A DNA stretch of 64,000 nt, from assembly GCA_003129525.1 (NCBI GenBank), contig CP029329.1:1-64000 (forward strand), in the 5' to 3' direction. Of the stretch, positions 43,133 through 52,210 are shown piece after piece. Positions within the stretch are counted from its first letter, which is position 1. Each line of letters opens with the position of its first letter. Source of the stretch: Clostridium beijerinckii. GTDB lineage: Bacteria > Bacillota > Clostridia > Clostridiales > Clostridiaceae. The notes beneath the pieces were generated by a model. That model was not told the DNA's origin, ran no database searches, and was given only the letters and a program-made list of their open reading frames with translations. Position numbers and translations under genes: made by a program.

Positions 43133-45442
43133 TTATGATTTTTTAATTTTTGTTAATTCTTTATTAAGTGTATACAACATTTTTTCATTAAATACATCTT
43201 CCGCCATTGTAGCTAATACATCAATTTTCATTCCTAGTGCCATTCCAATACCAGGGTTTTCTGCAAAATCACCTAAATATTTAGTAAGCACTGCTTTACC
43301 TTCTTCATTTTCAAGAATATCTTTTAATGAACAACGTGTTGAATAAACATCGTCAGTAATTTCAAGTTCTTCTATTTTAACACTCTCTAAATCTAATTCA
43401 GGCATGTCAAACCAGTTAGCTACTACTCCTCCTGTTTCTGCTTCAGGAGCAATATAACTTGGATTAGCTTCAGATACTTTATTAAATCTAGCCACATCTT
43501 CTAATAAAATACCATCTTGATTAGAAACAACCTTAATTTCATTTAACCCATCATGTAGAGCAACATTTTCAAAAATAAAGATTTTACTATTACCTGCCTG
43601 TGTAGATACTTCATATCCATTTGCATAAAGAGTCACTTTATTACAGTTAGAATAAACTTTAACAGTAATTTCATTATCTACTCTATCTACAAATCTTTTG
43701 CTTGTGATGTGCACAAATTTTTCATCACTCCAATGTGCTTTATACATATAGAAAGCATCCTTTTTAATCTTTCTATCATAAGTTACTAGACCTTTGTTAT
43801 TTCTTCCCTTTACTCCACCTTCATCTCTGATATTTGCACCAAAGTCAAACATATTCCATACATATGTTGACCAAAGGTAAGGACGTTTCTCAAATATTTT
43901 CCAAACTGTTTCATGATATAATGCATGATATTCTTCACTATAATCTTTTACTTTTGGATCATTATTATGATATTGAAGAATACCTTCTGCACCATATTCA
44001 GATATACCTAATTTAACATTAGGATTAGTTTCATGGAATTTATCAAGCCATCCTGCAAAATCTTCAGTTTTACCTTGATACCAACCATAATACTTATTAT
44101 ATCCAAGTATATCAGTTACATAATTATATGGATCATCATCTTCTACAAACATAACATTTGCCATTGTAGTTAATCTAGTAGGATCTTCTTTCTTAGTTAA
44201 TTCATTTAATTCATTAACAAGCTTTCTAAGTTCTGGTCTTTCTCCACTAATTTGTATTTCATTTTGAATTCCCCAAAACATAATTGATGGATGGTTATAG
44301 TTTTGTCTAATTAATTCAACCATTTGTTGTTTTGCATTAATACCTTCTAATTCTGTTTTTGACATGACAGATATAAATGGTATTTCAGCCCATACGACCA
44401 TTCCTTCTGTATCACATAAATCATAGAAACATTGATTATGTTGATAATGAGCGAGTCTTATAGAAGTTGCTCCTACCTCTTTAATTAATTCTATATCTTC
44501 TTTATGTTCTTTAGGAGTAATTGCCCACCCCATATCTTTTCTGTCTTGATGTCTTGAAACACCATGCAATGGAAGATGTTCACCATTTAAGAAGAATCCT
44601 TTTTCAGCATCAACTTCGAAGTATCTTACGCCAAAAGGAATTGAAAGTTCATCCACAGTATCATTAAAGCTAGTCATAGATACTTTTGCTTCATACATAT
44701 AAGCATTCTTTCTACCATTCCATAATATTGGGTTTTCTATTTCAACTGGCATTTCTATAATTTTATTTTCGCCTTTAGCGAGCTTCACTTCACTTGTAGC
44801 ATAAGTTATGATTTTACCCTCTGCATCTATTATATCTACCCAAAGTCTTACTTTCTTATCTTCTTCATTATCATTAACTAACTTAGATTTAATTATTAAT
44901 GAAGCCTTTTCGTTGCTTACTTCTTCTTGAATTACATAAACACCTTGTGAACCATAATCCATTAAATCAAAGTGAATATTATTTGAAACAACAAGATTTA
45001 CATCACGATATATTCCACCGTAGAATGTAAAGTCCGCCATTTGAGGATAAACATCATCAACAACTGTATTGTCAACCTTTACAGCTAATGTATTATTAGT
45101 TCCAAACTCAATAACATCAGTTATATCAAATCTAAATGTTGAATATCCACCTCTATGTTGTCCCATATGTTTACCATTTACATAGACATCAGTAATACTA
45201 TTAGATCCGGTGAATTCAATAAATACTTTATTTTCTTGTGCTAAGTTATCTATAACAAACTCTTTTCTATACCAACATGCGCCTTTATAAAAATCAAATC
45301 CATTTGCTCCATCAATAGCATTCCAAGTATGAGGTATATTAACACTTTCCCATTTTTCATCATTAAAAGCTTTATCCATTGCTTTTACTTCATCTTGTTT
45401 AATAAATTTCCAACCATTGTTAATGTTAATAACTTTTCTCAT
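43133..45442 (-). CDS. Glycoside hydrolase family 2 beta-galactosidase-type enzyme
   Basis: A 769-residue GH2 enzyme: jelly-roll domain (WKFIKQDEVKAMDKAFNDEK, YVNGKHMGQHRGGYSTFRFD), immunoglobulin-like domain, then a TIM barrel with FFLNGEHLPLHGVSRHQDRK, acid/base Glu in FWGIQNEIQ and nucleophile Glu in LGISEYGAEG. The C-terminus adds about 190 residues with a beta domain. It lacks a signal peptide, so it acts inside the cell on imported oligosaccharides or glucuronides. The exact sugar cannot be told; it lies beside uidA. Confidence 0.88.
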   Translation of the reverse strand: MRKVININNGWKFIKQDEVKAMDKAFNDEKWESVNIPHTWNAIDGANGFDFYKGACWYRKEFVIDNLAQENKVFIEFTGSNSITDVYVNGKHMGQHRGGYSTFRFDITDVIEFGTNNTLAVKVDNTVVDDVYPQMADFTFYGGIYRDVNLVVSNNIHFDLMDYGSQGVYVIQEEVSNEKASLIIKSKLVNDNEEDKKVRLWVDIIDAEGKIITYATSEVKLAKGENKIIEMPVEIENPILWNGRKNAYMYEAKVSMTSFNDTVDELSIPFGVRYFEVDAEKGFFLNGEHLPLHGVSRHQDRKDMGWAITPKEHKEDIELIKEVGATSIRLAHYQHNQCFYDLCDTEGMVVWAEIPFISVMSKTELEGINAKQQMVELIRQNYNHPSIMFWGIQNEIQISGERPELRKLVNELNELTKKEDPTRLTTMANVMFVEDDDPYNYVTDILGYNKYYGWYQGKTEDFAGWLDKFHETNPNVKLGISEYGAEGILQYHNNDPKVKDYSEEYHALYHETVWKIFEKRPYLWSTYVWNMFDFGANIRDEGGVKGRNNKGLVTYDRKIKKDAFYMYKAHWSDEKFVHITSKRFVDRVDNEITVKVYSNCNKVTLYANGYEVSTQAGNSKIFIFENVALHDGLNEIKVVSNQDGILLEDVARFNKVSEANPSYIAPEAETGGVVANWFDMPELDLESVKIEELEITDDVYSTRCSLKDILENEEGKAVLTKYLGDFAENPGIGMALGMKIDVLATMAEDVFNEKMLYTLNKELTKIKKS

Positions 45443-45740
45443 AATATTGCCTCCTATTTTAATCTTATTTTAATTTCTCAATCTTATTTTTATCTCTTAA
45501 GTTTTCTATGTTTTAATAACTTAAGTATATTATTTATTATGTACTCATGCTCATACTATCTTGACTCAATTCGCACATATATTGCAATATAAACGATTAA
45601 TCCATATTATTGTTCTAATATAAATTCAAAAAAATAACTATATGAATTTTCTTTATTTTTCATTTGACTTCATATAGTTAGTTTTGCCTTACTATTGCAT
45701 ACCTATTTTTTTAATCATTATTGTATTTTGACATAGTAAA

Positions 45741-45770
45741 AGCACCTACTAATTTTACTATGTAGGTGCT
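45741..45770 (-). terminator. Terminator after uidA
   Basis: AGCACCTA pairs with TAGGTGCT; the minus strand continues TTTTACTATG. In the 45443-45874 gap only this and the repeat at 45801 were found. Confidence 0.75.
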
Positions 45771-45800
45771 CACCACTTAATTATTTCTATTCACTTTAGG

Positions 45801-45843
45801 TGGTTACATTGTGACCATTGAGGTTACTAGGTTCCCCTTTGCA
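45801..45843. repeat. CCTTGAGGGT repeat, copy 3
   Basis: TTACATTGTGACCATTGAGG and TTACTAGGTTCCCC resemble the copies at 15261 and 31640. It lies between uidA and its terminator. Confidence 0.6.
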
Positions 45844-45874
45844 GGGATAAGTTTAACTAAGATTTATTTGGGTA

Positions 45875-47698
45875 TTAAACTCCATCTGAATCAAGTTTCA
45901 CTTTATATCCAAAGTCAGGAATAGCTAACCAACGATCATGTAAATAATGTGCTGCAAATTTAGGTTTACGATCACGTGTAAATATTCCTTTTTTGTTTCC
46001 ATCGGCTCTCATGATGCCTTGTATAGTTGCAAAATCTGCAAAATTCCAAACTTGTTCTCCTATAAAGAAATCATTTCTATCAAATACTTCATGATTTGCT
46101 TTTAGGAAATCTACTTGATATTCTTCTGTAAACATAGTAGGAGTTGTAAGATGTAATCCAGCTACAGTATCTGCACCATATTCAGTAAACATTACAGGTT
46201 TCCCTATTGTCTTCCAATAGTCTAATTCAATACTTAATGCTTGTTTTGCAGCATTTAAATCTCCACCATATATATACCAACCATAGTATCTATTTAAACA
46301 AATTACATCAGTCATTGGTATTGTTTTATCTTTTCTATACTCATTTTGCAATCCAACAATTGTAACAGGGCGGTTTTGAGGATCACATTCATGTGCTAAA
46401 TCATATAACGGTTTATAATAATCATATGAACTGTCTGGGAAAGTAGTTGTATCTGATTCATTTGCAATAGACCACATTACAACACAAGCATGATTTTTAT
46501 CTCTAGATATCATATCAGAAATTACATCACGATGATGTTCATGTGTACGAAGTACCTTAAATGAATCTACAGGAGTCGGTCCTTTAGTTGCTCCAAAATT
46601 CATATTTACTCCAACTGCTGGAGTTTCATCAATGACAACTATACCTTCTTTATCACAAAGTCTCATCATTTCTTCTGAGTATGGATAATGACTTGTACGG
46701 AATGAATTTGCTCCCATCCATTTCATTAATGCTAAATCTTTAACATTTAGAACTTCATCAAGTCCTCTTCCATGGAAATTAGAATCTTCGTGTTTACCAA
46801 AACCTTTGAAATAAAAAGGTTCTCCATTTATTAAAAATTGTGTTCCTTTTACTTCTACTGTTCTTACACCAAATGGTAATTCATAACTGTCCTCTCCAAA
46901 TGCGATTTTTGCAGTATATAAATATGCATTAAGCGGTTTCCAAAGTGTTACATTTTCAATAACTACATTTCCATTTTGACCAATTGCTTTTGCAACTTCA
47001 TTTTGATTTTCATCATATATTGTAATACTAACTTCGTGGTTTCCTACAACATCAACAGAATATTCAATATTAGCATTTTTTCCATTTACTGTTGGATTTA
47101 TAGTAACATCCTTAATATAACTTTTAGGTGTTGTATATACTTTAACAGGACGAGTAATTCCAGCATAATTAAAGAAATCGAAGTTTGGTGCATTTTCCTT
47201 TTTAACCGTAACACCCTCAATGTTTGGAAGCATTCCGCCACCCAACATATTTCCAGATGTTTCACTACCTACAGGCAATGTACTAAGATCAACTTTATTA
47301 TCTACTGCAACTGTTAAAAGATTATATCCTTTACTTACAAAATCATTTATTTCTACTTCAAATGGTAAAAATCCGCCTTTATGCTCACAAACAAGTTTTC
47401 CATTTAAATAAACCTTTGCAAAATGTGTAACTGCTCCAAATCTAAGAACAATTCTTTCATTAATAATAACATTCGGAATTGATAATTCATGTTGATAGAA
47501 AACATATCCATAATGATCTCTAAAATCAACGCCTTCCTTTTGGTCATTATAAGATGCTGGTACTGCCATTGTCATAGGATTTTCTAATTTCTTATTAAAC
47601 CATTCACTTTTCATACCAGTTCCATCATCTAATTTAAAATCCCAAATACCAGATAAATCTATAAGTGTTCTAGCTGAATTTAATACGGGATATAACAT
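45875..47698 (-). CDS. uidA: Beta-glucuronidase
   Basis: A 607-residue GH2 enzyme that hydrolyses beta-D-glucuronides. LDLSGIWDFKL-like start (LIDLSGIWDFKLDDG), RFGAVTHFAKVYLNGKLV, YFKGFGKHEDSNFHGRGLDE, acid/base Glu in SIANESDT, nucleophile Glu in MFTEYGADT, and the NKKG motif that binds the glucuronate carboxylate (DGNKKGIFTRDRKP). Length matches E. coli UidA. AAGAGGAG precedes the ATG. Its upstream partners (transporter and uxuA) are truncated, and the original promoter region appears deleted; see 48018 and 48964. Confidence 0.94.
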   Translation of the reverse strand: MLYPVLNSARTLIDLSGIWDFKLDDGTGMKSEWFNKKLENPMTMAVPASYNDQKEGVDFRDHYGYVFYQHELSIPNVIINERIVLRFGAVTHFAKVYLNGKLVCEHKGGFLPFEVEINDFVSKGYNLLTVAVDNKVDLSTLPVGSETSGNMLGGGMLPNIEGVTVKKENAPNFDFFNYAGITRPVKVYTTPKSYIKDVTINPTVNGKNANIEYSVDVVGNHEVSITIYDENQNEVAKAIGQNGNVVIENVTLWKPLNAYLYTAKIAFGEDSYELPFGVRTVEVKGTQFLINGEPFYFKGFGKHEDSNFHGRGLDEVLNVKDLALMKWMGANSFRTSHYPYSEEMMRLCDKEGIVVIDETPAVGVNMNFGATKGPTPVDSFKVLRTHEHHRDVISDMISRDKNHACVVMWSIANESDTTTFPDSSYDYYKPLYDLAHECDPQNRPVTIVGLQNEYRKDKTIPMTDVICLNRYYGWYIYGGDLNAAKQALSIELDYWKTIGKPVMFTEYGADTVAGLHLTTPTMFTEEYQVDFLKANHEVFDRNDFFIGEQVWNFADFATIQGIMRADGNKKGIFTRDRKPKFAAHYLHDRWLAIPDFGYKVKLDSDGV

Positions 47699-47727
47699 AA
47701 TTTACACTCTCCTCTTAATCTCGATAA

Positions 47728-48021
47728 TTATTTCAACTTTCCAAGGACTTCCCATATACCTGTAATATAACTTGCACCTAATGCACGATCATATAATCCG
47801 TATCCAGGTCTTCCAGTTTCACCCCAAATCATTCTTCCATGATCTGGTCTTAAATAACCTTCAAATTTATTCTTGTGCAAAATCTTCATAATTTCAACAA
47901 TGTCAAGTGAACCACAATCTGAGAAATGTGCTGATTCTTCAAAACTTCCATTTTCTAAAATTTTCACATTTCTTACGTGCATAAAATGAATTCTTCCTTG
48001 TGCACTATATTTGTCAATCAT
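47728..48021 (-). pseudogene. Mannonate dehydratase (uxuA) C-terminal stub
   Basis: About 97 residues matching only the C-terminus of Uxu[46 protein letters not shown] and [14 protein letters not shown]. Compare the full copy at 59142 ([27 protein letters not shown]). The first 250 residues, including half of the active site, are missing. It overlaps the end of the transporter relic by 4 bases. It is a relic of an older glucuronate operon. Confidence 0.88.
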
Positions 48022-48974
48022 TTCATAAATATTATTTGATTTTCAATAATCTCAGCATTTTTTGCTTTTGTCTCACGTCTTTCCTTTAGGCTTTTAGTAA
48101 GTTCTTCAAGTTTCTTTTTATTTAACGGATATGCAAATGTTAATATTAAAAATACAATTAAATATGCAATTGCAGGAATTAATGTTGCAAAGCTCTTAAT
48201 ACTTGACGCTACTTGTTCTGTTTGAGATGGAGCACCTGCAACATATCCTATAGCTGAAAGAGCAGCTCCACTAAGACCACCAGCAACTGCTTGACCTATC
48301 TTACGTGCAAATGAATACATTGAATAAATAGTTGCATCCTCACGTGTATCAGTTAAATATTCTTGATAGTCGATTACATCTGTTACAAAAGCCCATATTG
48401 TTGTGTTAAATAATCCTATTCCAAGATATCCAATAAACATAACTATAAGGAATAAAACAACATTCTTTCCTGGGAATAAAAATAATACTAAATATGCAAT
48501 TGCAGCTATTAAAACAGCAACGCTTGCTGATTCTTTTTTACCAAATTTCTTTATTATTGGTGCAATGAATGGAGCAAGTAAGATTGGAGTTACTGCTGAT
48601 ATTAATCCTGCAATAGATAATGCTTTTGTATTGTGGAAATAATCTTTAAACATATATGAATTCATTGCTGAAACAAGCATAGTTGAAATTAGTAATACTA
48701 ATGCTGCACATATAAGTGCTATTAAAGGTTTATTTCTTTTCATACCTGCAAGTGTTACTTTCCAATAAAGTTTCTCTCCTGTGTCTTGACTAACTATACG
48801 TTCTGTAGTTAAGAAATAACATAATGAATAACAACCCATTGCGAGTATTGCAAATACTATTGCAATCATTGAAAATCTTCCTGCATCTGCTTTATTATTA
48901 ACAAATATTACAAGTGGAACAACTACACTTACTACTGTTCCTGCTATTGCTGATACAATACATGTGAATGCTTC
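48018..48974 (-). pseudogene. GPH-family sugar:cation symporter, N-terminus deleted
   Basis: The C-terminal part of a glycoside-pentoside-hexuronide transporter. In-frame sequence extends upstream of the first ATG: FTCIVSAIAGTVVSVVVPLV, then KADAGRFSMIAIVFAI. GMKRNKPLIALICAALVLL and AFVTDVIDYQEYLTDTREDA are GPH hallmarks. About 320 of the usual 450-500 residues remain. At 48961-48975 the frame meets the AraC-type remnant, so the 5' end was removed by a deletion. It differs clearly from the intact transporter at 52211 and is not a recent duplicate. Confidence 0.85.
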
Positions 48975-49197
48975 ACACCTTTCACGAAAATTTAAAATTG
49001 ATACTGATATGACTGTAATAGACTATATTAATCAAAAAAGAGTGGAAGAAGCAAAACTCTATCTGGAAAGAGGTAACATATCTTTTACAGAAATTGCTTT
49101 AATGGTAGGATTCAATGATTTAAATTATTTTGGTAGAGTTTTTAAAAAAATCACCTCCTTAACACCATCTGAATATGTTAAAAGTAAGAAATTATAA
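48964..49197 (+). pseudogene. AraC-family regulator C-terminal remnant
   Basis: About 77 residues of an AraC/XylS DNA-binding domain: NASHLSRKFKIDTDMTVIDY, then EEAKLYLERGNISFTEIALM and VGFNDLNYFGRVFKK. The sensor domain and first part of the DNA-binding domain are missing. The GTG at 48964 is simply where the frame begins at the junction; there is no ribosome binding site. It probably once regulated the divergent transporter-uxuA-uidA operon. Confidence 0.85.
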
Positions 49198-49471
49198 AAT
49201 CCATAAAAATAACTCTCCAATTGCATAAATCTAATATAAATAATTTAATACCAAGACTCCTTGAATATATGAATCCTGATGAGCATTGCAAGTCTGGTAA
49301 AAATTACATTCAATAATTCGTTTTAGAAGTGCTCCTGGAGATCCAAAAGATATAGTTTATGTATTTTTCACTTTAGCTGTTGGTCTTCCTTGGATGATTT
49401 AAGATGTAGAAACGGAAATTTAAATATTATTCTTACCCTATCTGGTTTTGAAGAAAAAATATATGGCTAAT
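49198..49471 (+). other. Gene debris between AraC remnant and luxS
   Basis: Short open stretches in different frames, for example EYMNPDEHCKSGKNYIQ and RSAPGDPKDIVYVFFTLAVG, interrupted by stops. They read like protein but I cannot name a family. This probably is a further part of the decayed locus. Confidence 0.3.
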
Positions 49472-49511
49472 AAAATATCCCCTCAGAATAACTATTCTGA
49501 GGGGATATTTT
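49472..49511. terminator. Strong bidirectional terminator
   Basis: AAAATATCCCCTCAGAATA pairs perfectly with TATTCTGAGGGGATATTTT around a 2-base loop with T flanks. Confidence 0.88.
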
Positions 49512-49658
49512 ATTAGTTTATTGATAATCTAAATTATAAATGTTAAAATACAATTAAATCAATCAGTGTACAAGGAAAATTTAAACTAATAGTAATTATC
49601 AAATCAAACCAATTGTTTACAGGTATGATTTGTTCTAATTTAGATAGGAGTGATTATA

Positions 49659-50138
49659 GTGGATAAAATTCAAAGTTTTACAATTAATCATTTGGAATTA
49701 CTTCCAGGTGTTTACGTTTCAAGAAAAGATAAGTTTGGAGAAGTAGTTCTTACAACCTTTGATATTAGAATGACTAGACCAAATTATGAACCTGTTATGA
49801 ATACTGCAGAAATTCATGCATTCGAACATTTAGCTGCGACATTTTTAAGAAATAATAAAGACTATGGAGAAAAGACTGTTTATTTTGGACCTATGGGCTG
49901 CAGAACTGGTTTTTATTTAATCTTAAGTGGTGATTATGAATCGAAGGATATAATTAATCTTCTTACAGAACTATATGAATTTATTTCAAGCTACTGTGGA
50001 GATATCCCTGGTGCATCTGCTAGAGATTGTGGAAATTATTTAGATATGAATCTGCCTATGGCAAAATATATAGCAAATAAATTTCTTAATGAAGTTTTGT
50101 TACATATAACTGATAAAAACTTAATCTATCCAGATTAA
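49659..50138 (+). CDS. luxS: S-ribosylhomocysteine lyase LuxS
   Basis: A 159-residue LuxS. The metal ligands are in NTAEIHAFEHLAATFLRNN (H-x3-H) and SSYCGDIPGASARDCGNY; PMGCRTGFYLI carries the catalytic Cys. It splits S-ribosylhomocysteine into homocysteine and the autoinducer-2 precursor. The start is the GTG at 49659, with AGGAG eight bases upstream; an earlier GTG overlaps that site. It is monocistronic, with no pfs gene next to it and no SAM riboswitch seen upstream. Confidence 0.95.
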   Translation: MDKIQSFTINHLELLPGVYVSRKDKFGEVVLTTFDIRMTRPNYEPVMNTAEIHAFEHLAATFLRNNKDYGEKTVYFGPMGCRTGFYLILSGDYESKDIINLLTELYEFISSYCGDIPGASARDCGNYLDMNLPMAKYIANKFLNEVLLHITDKNLIYPD

Positions 50139-50157
50139 GCATAAACTTTCTATTATT

Positions 50158-50187
50158 CCACTGATAAGCTACTAGTCTTTTCAGTGG
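50158..50187 (+). terminator. Terminator after luxS
   Basis: CCACTGA pairs with TCAGTGG, followed by ATATTATTT, 20 bases past the stop. Confidence 0.7.
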
Positions 50188-50324
50188 ATATTATTTCATA
50201 ATAATTGGTTGATAACAGATAATATCACATCAGTAATGTTTTTTTTAACAAAAATCCCTTTCCCTAAGTCTCATGATTAAAATAACAAATCACTATGATA
50301 GTCTATTTTTCATCTTTTACATGC

Positions 50325-50909
50325 CTAATTTATTTCTTCAACATGAAGAGATCCATACATTCCCAGATGATTCTTAATGTTTTCATAATCAAATCGGTCT
50401 GCTTTAAAAAGTTCTGATTTATCCTCATCATACTCGACCGTCAATTTTTTACAAAGTAACATAGCACCATCTTCACTTTTTATAGATTTTATTTTATCAA
50501 AGAATATAAAATTACCATCTGAGCACAAAAAACCATTTGTAGATAATTTAGGTGTATGGAATACAACAATGTATAATTGGATAACTACATATATTAGAAT
50601 ACCAATACTAATCAAAAAATCTGTGTTTTCTGAAGCATTCAGTTTATTATTTGATATATCGTTAAACAAATGATAAGCAAATAAAGTACAATTAATAATT
50701 TGAGCCATAAGATTATCTCTTTTTAAGGTAAAACATATATTAGAAATTTCTTTTTTATTTTCATGGTATTTGTAAAATTGATGAAAAGTAAATACCGATA
50801 GTATAACAATAAATATTGCACATCCTATTAAAGCATATTCTGTTTCTTTTGCTAAAACTACAAACCCTATTAAAAGAATTATACTTATACATGCAAAAAT
50901 TTTTTTCAT
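50325..50909 (-). CDS. Membrane protein of unknown function
   Basis: A 194-residue protein with two N-terminal helices (IFACISIILLIGFVVLA and YALIGCAIFIVILSVFTF), two more near residues 78-125 (LISIGILIYVVIQLYIVVF) and a soluble C-terminal part (KLSTNGFLCSDGNFIFFDKI) that resembles a small PH-like or DUF5673-type domain. No confident family. The start at 50909 is preferred because TTGGAG lies about eight bases before it. It probably forms a pair with the upstream gene at 50998, from which a terminator separates it. Confidence 0.6.
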   Translation of the reverse strand: MKKIFACISIILLIGFVVLAKETEYALIGCAIFIVILSVFTFHQFYKYHENKKEISNICFTLKRDNLMAQIINCTLFAYHLFNDISNNKLNASENTDFLISIGILIYVVIQLYIVVFHTPKLSTNGFLCSDGNFIFFDKIKSIKSEDGAMLLCKKLTVEYDEDKSELFKADRFDYENIKNHLGMYGSLHVEEIN

Positions 50910-50945
50910 ATCTTTCATCTCCAATACCATAATTTATAACAAATC

Positions 50946-50972
50946 TAGAGAGTGAATTTTATTCACCCTCTA
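50946..50972 (-). terminator. Terminator between two membrane protein genes
   Basis: TAGAGAGTGAAT pairs with ATTCACCCTCTA (one mismatch), 26 bases past the stop at 50998. Confidence 0.65.
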
Positions 50973-50997
50973 AATCATATTTTATTAATACTTTAAG

Positions 50998-51354
50998 TTA
51001 CTCATCATTTAAATCTACTTTAATCTCAATAATAGAATCTTCATTTTCATCAATGATTTCAACAGAATTTTTATCTACTATTGTGCTTAAATCTTCTTTA
51101 ACTTTATGTTTCTTATATAGTATATAAAATAAGTATATTATTGAATATATTATCATTGTTGATATAGCAATTGTTCCATTATCAAAAAATGCTAGTAATC
51201 CTATTGTTAAGAGAGGTAGAAATGTTGCTATATATAGTGCTATTTGAATATTCCTTATGAAATCACTTTTTTGATTTCTGAATTTGTATTTAATTAGTCT
51301 AAGTAAATACAGTATAGATAAAATAGAGATTGTAATTAATACAAATGAAACCAT
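50998..51354 (-). CDS. Small membrane protein of unknown function
   Basis: A 118-residue protein with three helices (FVLITISILSILYLLRLI, IALYIATFLPLLTIGLLAFF and ISTMIIYSIIYLFYILY) and an acidic C-terminal tail (EIIDENEDSIIEIKVDLNDE). No family is recognised. AGGAGGG lies before the ATG, so translation is likely. It is upstream of another unknown membrane protein on the same strand. Confidence 0.65.
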   Translation of the reverse strand: MVSFVLITISILSILYLLRLIKYKFRNQKSDFIRNIQIALYIATFLPLLTIGLLAFFDNGTIAISTMIIYSIIYLFYILYKKHKVKEDLSTIVDKNSVEIIDENEDSIIEIKVDLNDE

Positions 51355-51562
51355 CTTACCCTCCTAATCTTTTTAAATCTTTAATTTTTTTAATTAGATT
51401 ATTGTAATTTATTGGGTAAATATCATATCATCGTTCTTTCAAGTACATCACCACTTATTAACTACTTCACTATTTATCTATATATGATAAATTTAATATT
51501 ATTCCCTATCCACAAAATTATCTATTATTCCTATATACTATTTATAATTATATCCATAAAAA

Positions 51563-51599
51563 TAGAGTAAGGAATATCTTATATTACTTCCTTACTCTA
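51563..51599 (-). terminator. Terminator after the HIT gene
   Basis: TAGAGTAAGGAA pairs with TTCCTTACTCTA, followed on the minus strand by TTTTTATGG. Confidence 0.75.
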
Positions 51600-51651
51600 C
51601 TATTTTTGAATTGTTATTCTAAATTATTTATATTTGTTATTATTAAACAAA

Positions 51652-52074
51652 TTATAAATTTTCTTTTATTAGATTAATTCTTTCAGTATATTCTTCATCG
51701 CTTAAATATGTCTTTTGAGGATTCATTTCAAATACTCCACCCCATGAATATCCATCCTTATACTTAGGAGCTAAATGGAAATGAAGATGTTGAAGTGTAT
51801 CTGAATATGCTCCATAATTTACTTTATCAGGTGAAAAAGTCTTTTTAATTGCAGAAGCAGCTCTAGTAACATCTTTCATAAATAATTCTAGTTCTTTATC
51901 TTCTAGCTCAAATAATTCATTTACATGCTTGTTATAAGCAACTACGCATCTTCCTTTGTAGCTTTGTTCCTTGAACAAAAAAAGAGTAGATACATTAAGT
52001 TTACATACTTCAATCATTAAGTTATCAAGTTTTTCATCCTTATCACAGTAAAGACAATTAATTTTATTATTCAT
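51652..52074 (-). CDS. HIT-family hydrolase
   Basis: A 140-residue histidine triad protein. CLYCDKDEKLDNLMIEVCKL starts the domain, with a possible zinc site (C-x2-C), and the active motif is QHLHFHLAPKY (H-x-H-x-H). HIT proteins hydrolyse nucleotide conjugates such as AMP-lysine or dinucleoside polyphosphates. GGAGAT lies before the ATG. It is downstream of the GPH transporter but separated by a terminator. Confidence 0.9.
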   Translation of the reverse strand: MNNKINCLYCDKDEKLDNLMIEVCKLNVSTLFLFKEQSYKGRCVVAYNKHVNELFELEDKELELFMKDVTRAASAIKKTFSPDKVNYGAYSDTLQHLHFHLAPKYKDGYSWGGVFEMNPQKTYLSDEEYTERINLIKENL

Positions 52075-52108
52075 ATTAAAATCTCCTAACTTATTTTATT
52101 TTAAATTC

Positions 52109-52149
52109 GCCGCCTTAAAATGAGAATTCATTTTTCATCCTAAGGCAGC
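52109..52149 (-). terminator. Terminator after the GPH transporter gene
   Basis: GCCGCCTTA pairs with TAAGGCAGC (one mismatch), with an inner ATGA/TCAT stem, 60 bases past the stop. Confidence 0.7.
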
Positions 52150-52210
52150 TATAAGAATCAAGTTAAAATATGTTTAGATATAGGCTCTTTTTCTACTTTA
52201 ACTTATTAGT

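Noticed and set aside
49512..49658. SAM riboswitch or T-box before luxS
   Set aside because: No conserved core of either class in the leader.
50325..51354. Toxin-antitoxin or immunity pair
   Set aside because: Both products are multi-helix membrane proteins of unknown family with a terminator between them; nothing supports a toxin.
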